NCBI GenBank assembly: GCA_035048495.1
Contig: CM068549.1
Span: forward strand, 7,485,822-7,549,821
Reading direction: 5' to 3'
Source of the DNA: Euptelea pleiosperma
Taxonomy: Eukaryota > Streptophyta > Magnoliopsida > Ranunculales > Eupteleaceae
Length of the DNA: 64,000 bases
Under the pieces are notes generated by a model, which had not been told where the DNA came from, did no database searches, and was given only the letters and a program-made list of their open reading frames with translations. Positions 55,718 to 64,000 of this stretch are shown piece after piece. Made by a program: the position numbers and the translations under genes. Position 1 is the stretch's first letter; every line of letters begins with the position of its first letter.

Positions 55718-57819
55718 GTGCGTCAATGTCTCTAATTGGATTCAGTTTGTGTGTCACATTCCTAAGGCTATAACTAGTGACTTGTTCTCAACCGGACCTC
55801 GTAATTTGACTCAATATCTTCTATTACAATTATTTAAACACATTTTAAGTGTAGGAACAACATTCGGGACTGTCGTAACAAGTTTGCCCCATCCGTGCGT
55901 CAATGACTCTAATTGGACTCAGTTTATGCGTTACATTCCTAAGCTTATAACAAGTGACTTTTTCGCAACCGGAACAGGTAATTTGACTCAATCTCTTTTA
56001 TTACAATAGTTTAAACACATTTGAACTGTTGGAACAAGATTCGGGACTGTCGAAACAAGTTTGCCCCATCCGTGCGTCAATGACTCAAATTGGACTCAGT
56101 TTGTGCGTTACATTCCTAAGCTTATAACAAGTGATTTCTTCACAACCGAACCTGGTAATTTGACTCAATCTCTTCTATTACAATTGTTTAAACACATTTG
56201 AAGTCTTAGAACAAGATTCGGGACAGTCGAAACAAGTTTGCTCCATCCGTGCGTCAATATCTCTAATTGGACTCAGTTTGTGTGTTACATTCCTAAGACT
56301 ATAACTGGTGACTTGTTCTGAACCGGACCTCGTAAATTGACTCAATATCTTCTATTACAATTGTTTAAACACATTTGAAGTGTAGGAACAAGATTCGGGA
56401 CTGTCGGAACAAGTTTGCCCCATCCGTGCGTCAATGACTCTAATTGGACTCAGTTTGTGCGTTACATTCCTAAGCTTATAACAAGTGACTTTTTAGCAAC
56501 CGGACCACGTAATTTGACTCAATCTCTTCTATTACAATTGTTTAAACAGATTTGAAGTCTTGGAACAAGATTCGGGATGGTCGAAACAAGTTTGCTCCAT
56601 CCGTGCGTCAATGTCTCTAATTGGATTCAGTTTGTGTGTCACATTCCTAAGGCTATAACTAGTGTCTTGTTCTCAACCGGACCTCATAATTTGACTCAAT
56701 ATCTTCTATTAGAATTGTTGAAACACATTTGAATTGTAGAAATAAGATTCAGGACTGTCGAAACAAGTTTGCCCCATCTGTGCGTCAATGACTCTAATTG
56801 GACTCAGTTTGTGCGTTACATTCCTAAGCTTATAACAAGTGACTTTTTCGCAACCGGATCACGTAATTTGACTCAATCTCTTCCATTACAATTGTTTAAA
56901 CACATTTGAAGTCTTCGAACAAGATTCGGGACAGTCGAAACAAGTTTGCTCCATCCGTGCGTCAATGTCTCTAATTGGACTCAGTTTGTGTGTTACATTC
57001 CTAAGCCTATAACTTGTGACTTGTTCTCAACCGGACCTCGTAATTTGACTAAATATCTTCTATTACAATTGTTTAAACACAGTTGAAGCGTTGGAACAAG
57101 TTTGCCCCATCCGTGCTTCAATGACTCTAATTGGACTCAGTTTGTGCGTTACATTCCTAAGCTTATAACAAGTGATTTCTTCACAACCGAACCTGGTAAT
57201 TTGACTCAATCTCTTCTATTACAATTGTTTAAACACATTTGAAGTCTTAGAACAAGATTCGGGACAGTCGAAACAAGTTTGCTCCATCCGTGCGTCAATG
57301 TCTCTAATTGCACTCAGTTTGTGTGTTACATTCCTAAGCCTATAACTAGTGACTAGTTCTCAACCGGATCTCGTAATTTGACTCTATATCTTCTATTACA
57401 ATTGTTTAAATACATTTGAAGTGTTGGAAAAAGATTCGGGACAGTCGAAACAAGTTTGCTCCATTCGTGCGTCAATGACTCTAATTGGACTTAGTTTGGG
57501 CGTTACATTCCGAAGTCTATAACTAGTGACTTGTTCTCGACCGGACCTCGTAATTTGACCCAATATCTTCTATAACAATTGTTTTAACACATTTGAAGTG
57601 TTGGAATAAGATTCGGGACTGTAAAACAAGTTTGCCCCATCCGTGCGTCAATGACTCTAATTGGACTCAGTTTGTGCGTTACCTTCCGAAGCTTATAACA
57701 AGTGACTTTTTCGCAACCGGACCTGGTAATTTGACTCAATCTCTTCCATTACAATTGTCTAAACACATTTGAAGTCTTGGAACAAGATTCGGGATGGTCG
57801 AAACAAGTTTGCTCCATCC
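55718..57819 (+). repeat. HOR unit 6, recombinant V/A'
   Basis: 2102 bp. It has the V form of monomer 1 but the A' form of monomer 9 (near 57116), the only complete unit that breaks the V-A / D-A' linkage. It is probably the product of an unequal exchange between monomers 1 and 9. Confidence 0.85.
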
Positions 57820-59921
57820 GTGCGTCAATGTCTCTAATTGGATTAAGTTTGTGTGTCAAATTCCTAAGGCTATAACTAGTGACTTGTTCTCAACCGGACC
57901 TCGTAATTTGACTCAATATCTTCTATTACAATTATTTAAACACATTTTAAGTGTAGGAACAACATTCGGGACTGTCGTAACAAGTTTGCCCCATCCGTGC
58001 GTCAATGACTCTAATTGGACTCAGTTTATGCGTTACATTCCTAAGCTTATAACAAGTGACTTTTTCGCAACCGGAACAGGTAATTTGACTCAATCTCTTT
58101 TATTACAATTGTTTAAACACATTTGAACTGTTGGAACAAGATTCGGGACTGTCGAAACAAGTTTGCCCCATCCGTGCGTCAATGACTCAAATTGGACTCA
58201 GTTTGTGCGTTACATTCCTAAGCTTATAACAAGTGATTTCTTCACAACCGAACCTGGTAATTTGACTCAATCTCTTCTATTACAATTGTTTAAACACATT
58301 TGAAGTCTTAGAACAAGATTCGGGACAGTCGAAACAAGTTTGCTCCATCCGTGCGTCAATGTCTCTAATTGGACTCAGTTTGTGTGTTACATTCCTAAGA
58401 CTATAACTGGTGACTTGTTCTGAACCGGACCTCGTAAATTGACTCAATATCTTCTATTACAATTGTTTAAACACATTTGAAGTGTAGGAACAAGATTCGG
58501 GACTGTCGGAACAAGTTTGCCCCATCCGTGCGTCAATGACTCTAATTGGACTCAGTTTGTGCGTTACATTCCTAAGCTTATAACAAGTGACTTTTTAGCA
58601 ACCGGACCACGTAATTTGACTCAATCTCTTCTATTACAATTGTTTAAACAGATTTGAAGTCTTGGAACAAGATTCGGGATGGTCGAAACAAGTTTGCTCC
58701 ATCCGTGCGTCAATGTCTCTAATTGGATTCAGTTTGTGTGTCACATTCCTAAGGCTATAACTAGTGTCTTGTTCTCAACCGGACCTCATAATTTGACTCA
58801 ATATCTTCTATTAGAATTGTTGAAACACATTTGAATTGTAGAAATAAGATTCAGGACTGTCGAAACAAGTTTGCCCCATCTGTGCGTCAATGACTCTAAT
58901 TGGACTCAGTTTGTGCGTTACATTCCTAAGCTTATAACAAGTGACTTTTTCGCAACCGGATCACGTAATTTGACTCAATCTCTTCCATTACAATTGTTTA
59001 AACACATTTGAAGTCTTCGAACAAGATTCGGGACAGTCGAAACAAGTTTGCTCCATCCGTGCGTCAATGTCTCTAATTGGACTCAGTTTGTGTGTTACAT
59101 TCCTAAGCCTATAACTTGTGACTTGTTCTCAACCGGACCTCGTAATTTGACTAAATATCTTCTATTACAATTGTTTAAACACAGATGAAGCGTTGGAACA
59201 AGTTTGCCCCATCCGTGCTTCAATGACTCTAATTGGACTCAGTTTGTGCGTTACATTCCTAAGCTTATAACAAGTGACTTTTTCGCAACCGGACCACGTA
59301 ATTTGACTCAATCTCTTCCATTACAATTGTTTAAACACATTTGAAGTCTGGGAACAAGATTCGGGACGGTCGAAACAAGTTTGCTCCATCCGTGCGTCAA
59401 TGTCTCTAATTGCACTCAGTTTGTGTGTTACATTCCTAAGCCTATAACTAGTGACTAGTTCTCAACCGGATCTCGTAATTTGACTCTATATCTTCTATTA
59501 CAATTGTTTAAATACATTTGAAGTGTTGGAAAAAGATTCGGGACAGTCGAAACAAGTTTGCTCCATTCGTGCGTCAATGACTCTAATTGGACTTAGTTTG
59601 GGCGTTACATTCCGAAGTCTATAACTAGTGACTTGTTCTCGACCGGACCTCGTAATTTGACCCAATATCTTCTATAACAATTGTTTTAACACATTTGAAG
59701 TGTTGGAATAAGATTCGGGACTGTAAAACAAGTTTGCCCCATCCGTGCGTCAATGACTCTAATTGGACTCAGTTTGTGCGTTACCTTCCGAAGCTTATAA
59801 CAAGTGACTTTTTCGCAACCGGACCTGGTAATTTGACTCAATCTCTTCCATTACAATTGTCTAAACACATTTGAAGTCTTGGAACAAGATTCGGGATGGT
59901 TGAAACAAGTTTGCTCCATCC
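57820..59921 (+). repeat. HOR unit 7, haplotype V/A
   Basis: 2102 bp. Monomer 9 (near 59217) is the A form. CACAGATGAAG is shared with unit 4. Private changes GGATTAAGTTT and GTCAAATTCC occur in monomer 1. Confidence 0.88.
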
Positions 59922-62023
59922 GTGCGTCAATGACTCTAATTGGATTCAGTTTGTGTGTCACATTCCTAAGGCTATAACTAGTGACTTGTTCTCAACCGGA
60001 CCTCGTAATTTGACTCAATATCTTCTATTACAATTATTTAAACACATTTTAAGTGTAGGAACAACATTCGGGACTGTCGTAACAAGTTTGCCCCATCCGT
60101 GCGTCAATGACTCTAATTGGACTCAGTTTATGCGTTACATTCCTAAGCTTATAACAAGTGACTTTTTCGCAACCGGAACAGGTAATTTGACTCAATCTCT
60201 TTTATTACAATTGTTTAAACACATTTGAACTGTTGGAACAAGATTCGGGACTGTCGAAACAAGTTTGCCCCATCCGTGCGTCAATGACTCAAATTGGACT
60301 CAGTTTGTGCGTTACATTCCTAAGCTTATAACAAGTGATTTCTTCACAACCGAACCTGGTAATTTGACTCAATCTCTTCTATTACAATTGTTTAAACACA
60401 TTTGAAGTCTTAGAACAAGATTCGGGACAGTCGAAACAAGTTTGCTCCATCCGTGCGTCAATGTCTCTAATTGGACTCAGTTTGTGTGTTACATTCCTAA
60501 GACTATAACTGGTGACTTGTTCGGAACCGGACCTCGTAAATTGACTCAATATCTTCTATTACAATTGTTTAAACACATTTGAAGTGTAGGAACAAGATTC
60601 GGGACTGTCGGAACAAGTTTGCCCCATCCGTGCGTCAATGACTCTAATTGGACTCAGTTTGTGCGTTACATTCCTAAGCTTATAACAAGTGACTTTTTAG
60701 CAACCGGACCACGTAATTTGACTCAATCTCTTCTATTACAATTGTTTAAACAGATTTGAAGTCTTGGAACAAGATTCGGGATGGTCGAAACAAGTTTGCT
60801 CCATCCGTGCGTCAATGTCTCTAATTGGATTCAGTTTGTGTGTCACATTCCTAAGGCTATAACTAGTGTCTTGTTCTCAACCGGACCTCATAATTTGACT
60901 CAATATCTTCTATTAGAATTGTTGAAACACATTTGAATTGTAGAAATAAGATTCAGGACTGTCGAAACAAGTTTGCCCCATCTGTGCGTCAATGACTCTA
61001 ATTGGACTCAGTTTGTGCGTTACATTCCTAAGCTTATAACAAGTGACTTTTTCGCAACCGGATCACGTAATTTGACTCAATCTCTTCCATTACAATTGTT
61101 TAAACACATTTGAAGTCTTCGAACAAGATTCGGGACAGTCGAAACAAGTTTGCTCCATCCGTGCGTCAATGTCTCTAATTGGACTCAGTTTGTGTGTTAC
61201 ATTCCTAAGCCTATAACTTGTGACTTGTTCTCAACCGGACCTCGTAATTTGACTAAATATCTTCTATTACAATTGTTTAAACACAGTTGAAGCGTTGGAA
61301 CAAGTTTGCCCCATCCGTGCTTCAATGACTCTAATTGGACTCAGTTTGTGCGTTACATTCCTAAGCTTATAACAAGTGATTTCTTCACAACCGAACCTGG
61401 TAATTTGACTCAATCTCTTCTATTACAATTGTTTAAACACATTTGAAGTCTTAGAACAAGATTCGGGACAGTCGAAACAAGTTTGCTCCATCCGTGCGTC
61501 AATGTCTCTAATTGCACTCAGTTTGTGTGTTACATTCCTAAGCCTATAACTAGTGACTAGTTCTCAACCGGATCTCGTAATTTGACTCTATATCTTCTAT
61601 TACAATTGTTTAAATACATTTGAAGTGTTGGAAAAAGATTCGGGACAGTCGAAACAAGTTTGCTCCATTCGTGCGTCAATGACTCTAATTGGACTTAGTT
61701 TGGGCGTTACATTCCGAAGTCTATAACTAGTGACTTGTTCTCGACCGGACCTCGTAATTTGACCCAATATCTTCTATAACAATTGTTTTAACACATTTGA
61801 AGTGTTGGAATAAGATTCGGGACTGTAAAACAAGTTTGCCCCATCCGTGCGTCAATGACTCTAATTGGACTCAGTTTGTGCGTTACCTTCCGAAGCTTAT
61901 AACAAGTGACTTTTTCGCAACCGGACCTGGTAATTTGACTCAATCTCTTAAATTACAATTGTCTAAACACATTTGAAGTCTTGGAACAAGATTCGGGATG
62001 GTCGAAACAAGTTTGCTCCATCC
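59922..62023 (+). repeat. HOR unit 8, haplotype D/A'
   Basis: 2102 bp, D form in monomer 1 and A' form in monomer 9 (near 61318). It lacks the CATCCGAACC variant of units 3 and 5. Confidence 0.88.
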
Positions 62024-64000
62024 GTGCGTCAATGTCTCTAATTGGATTCAGTTTGTGTGTCACATTCCTAAGGCTATAACTAGTGACTTGTTCTCAACCG
62101 GACCACGTAATTTGACTCAATATCTTCTATTACAATTATTTAAACACATTTTAAGTGTAGGAACAACATTCGGGACTGTCGTAACAAGTTTGCCCCATCC
62201 GTGCGTCAATGACTCTAATTGGACTCAGTTTATGCGTTACATTCCTAAGCTTATAACAAGTGACTTTTTCGCAACCGGAACAGGTAATTTGACTCAATCT
62301 CTTTTATTACAATTGTTTAAACACATTTGAACTGTTGGAACAAGATTCGGGACTGTCGAAACAAGTTTGCCCCATCCGTGCGTCAATGACTCAAATTGGA
62401 CTCAGTTTGTGCGTTACATTCCTAAGCTTATAACAAGTGATTTCTTCACAACCGAACCTGGTAATTTGACTCAATCTCTTCTATTACAATTGTTTAAACA
62501 CATTTGAAGTCTTAGAACAAGATTCGGGACTGTCGAAACAAGTTTGCTCCATCCGTGCGTCAATGTCTCTAATTGGACTCAGTTTGTGTGTTACATTCCT
62601 AAGACTATAACTGGTGTCTTGTTCTGAACCGGACCTCGTAAATTGACTCAATATCTTCTATTACAATTGTTTAAACACATTTGAAGTGTAGGAACAAGAT
62701 TCGGGACTGTCGGAACAAGTTTGCCCCATCCGTGCGTCAATGACTCTAATTGGACTCAGTTTGTGCGTTACATTCCTAAGCTTATAACAAGTGACTTTTT
62801 AGCAACCGGACCACGTAATTTGACTCAATCTCTTCTATTACAATTGTTTAAACAGATTTGAAGTCTTGGAACAAGATTCGGGATGGTCGAAACAAGTTTG
62901 CTCCATCCGTGCGTCAATGTCTCTAATTGGATTCAGTTTGTGTGTCACATTCCTAAGGCTATAACTAGTGTCTTGTTCTCAACCGGACCTCATAATTTGA
63001 CTCAATATCTTCTATTAGAATTGTTGAAACACATTTGAATTGTAGAAATAAGATTCAGGACTGTCGAAACAAGTTTGCCCCATCTGTGCGTCAATGACTC
63101 TAATTGGACTCAGTTTGTGCGTTACATTCCTAAGCTTATAACAAGTGACTTTTTCGCAACCGGATCACGTAATTTGACTCAATCTCTTCCATTACAATTG
63201 TTTAAACACATTTGAAGTCTTCGAACAAGATTCGGGACAGTCGAAACAAGTTTGCTCCATCTGTGCGTCAATGTCTCTAATTGGACTCAGTTTGTGTGTT
63301 ACATTCCTAAGCCTATAACTTGTGACTTGTTCTCAACCGGACCTCGTAATTTGACTAAATATCTTCTATTACAATTGTTTAAACACAGTTGAAGCGTTGG
63401 AACAAGTTTGCCCCATCCGTGCTTCAATGACTCTAATTGGACTCAGTTTGTGCGTTACATTCCTAAGCTTATAACAAGTGACTTTTTTGCAACCGGACCA
63501 CGTAATTTGACTCAATCTCTTCCATTACAATTGTTTAAACACATTTGAAGTCTGGGAACAAGATTCGGGACGGTCGAAACAAGTTTGCTCCATCCGTGAG
63601 TCAATGTCTCTAATTGCACTCAGTTTGTGTGTTACATTCCTAAGCCTATAACTAGTGACTAGTTCTCAACCGGATCTCGTAATTTGACTCTATATCTTCT
63701 ATTACAATTGTTTAAATACATTTGAAGTGTTGGAAAAAGATTCGGGACAGTCGAAACAAGTTTGCTCCATTCGTGCGTCAATGACTCTAATTGGACTTAG
63801 TTTGGGCGTTACATTCCGAAGTCTATAACTAGTGACTTGTTCTCGACCGGACCTCGTAATTTGACCCAATATCTTCTATAACAATTGTTTTAACACATTT
63901 GAAGTGTTGGAATAAGATTCGGGACTGTAAAACAAGTTTGCCCCATCCGTGCGTCAATGACTCTAATTGGACTCAGTTTGTGCGTTACCTTCCGAAGCTT
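62024..64000 (+). repeat. HOR unit 9 (partial), haplotype V/A
   Basis: V form in monomer 1, A form in monomer 9 (near 63419). It is cut by the window end within monomer 12. It shares GGACCACG in monomer 1 with units 2 and 4. Confidence 0.88.

Larger units (their letters stand above)
44558..64000 (+). repeat. 177-bp centromere-like satellite in a 12-monomer, 2102-bp higher-order repeat
   Basis: All monomers are in direct orientation. In the clean unit 51514-53615 the monomers (counted from GTGCGTC) start at 51514, 51691, 51868, 52045, 52222, 52399, 52576, 52753, 52909, 53086, 53263 and 53439: ten of 177 bp, one of 156 and one of 176, total 2102. Two classes are clear: A (GTGCGTTAC, AAGCTTATAACAAGTGA) and B (mostly GTGTGTTAC or GTGTGTCAC, with TATAACTAGTGACTTGTTCT). 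The order is B A A B A B A B A B B A. Units differ from each other at few positions from about 50950 to the end. The length, homogeneity and higher-order organisation fit a plant centromeric satellite. The repeated 110-codon open frames are by-products. The array continues past the window. Confidence 0.95.

Noticed and set aside
47278..62330. Repeated 85-110-codon open frames beginning MVETSLLHPCVN in every satellite unit
   Set aside because: They recur every 2102 bp because the DNA repeats, run across monomer boundaries and have no protein-family resemblance. They are by-products of the satellite.

Overview
This is nuclear DNA from a flowering plant. The evidence is layered plant LTR retrotransposons (an Athila-like gag, tRNA-Asp-like and tRNA-Met primer-binding sites, chromovirus-type LTRs), a Tourist-like MITE, intron-containing fragments of plant genes (ACR-type ACT-domain protein, citrate synthase, RGLG/copine E3 ligase) and a long array of a 177-bp satellite of the length typical of plant centromeres. 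I do not name a species. No intact host gene was found.

Bases 1-23851 are almost entirely one family of gag-only Ty3-type retroelements with LTRs of about 2.8-2.9 kb, which start TGATATT and end AATATCA or CTTTCA. From left to right: the 3' part of a forward LTR (1-2248); a truncated reverse LTR (2249-4166); a relic internal region with the gag core deleted (4167-6349); then a composite element (6350-23851). The composite has a 5' LTR (6350-9190), a PBS at 9193, a gag ORF (10829-11785), two nested solo LTRs with target-site duplications (12237-15156 and 16256-19046), the 3' internal region, and a 3' LTR (21006-23851). No protease, reverse transcriptase or integrase is visible, so the family would have to be moved in trans. 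Its reading frames are broken almost only by CAG-to-TAG changes. Every forward LTR copy that reaches the 3' half also carries what looks like a complete leader intron.

Bases 23852-26341 hold minus-strand exons from three unrelated genes, side by side, with a Tourist-like MITE between them; the ACR exon is cut by the 3' LTR. This is probably a mosaic of captured gene fragments. Bases 26342-28860 contain an unidentified exon-like piece and an AT-rich tandem repeat of about 190 bp. Bases 29151-31994 are a very short tRNA-Met-primed non-autonomous LTR element. Bases 31995-44457 are LTR remnants and solo LTRs (one with a near-perfect TSD at 39082-40976) and local tandem repeats of about 156, 153 and 86 bp.

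A 100-N scaffold gap (44458-44557) is followed, up to the window end, by a direct array of a 177-bp satellite. It is organised as a 12-monomer, 2102-bp higher-order repeat built from two monomer classes, A and B. All six A monomers carry a dyad TTCG-N7-CGAA box, and five of the six B monomers have lost it, each by a different lesion. Two linked unit haplotypes alternate, so the longer period is about 4.2 kb. This resembles the box-bearing and box-lacking monomer organisation of primate alpha satellite and is the most striking structure in the window.
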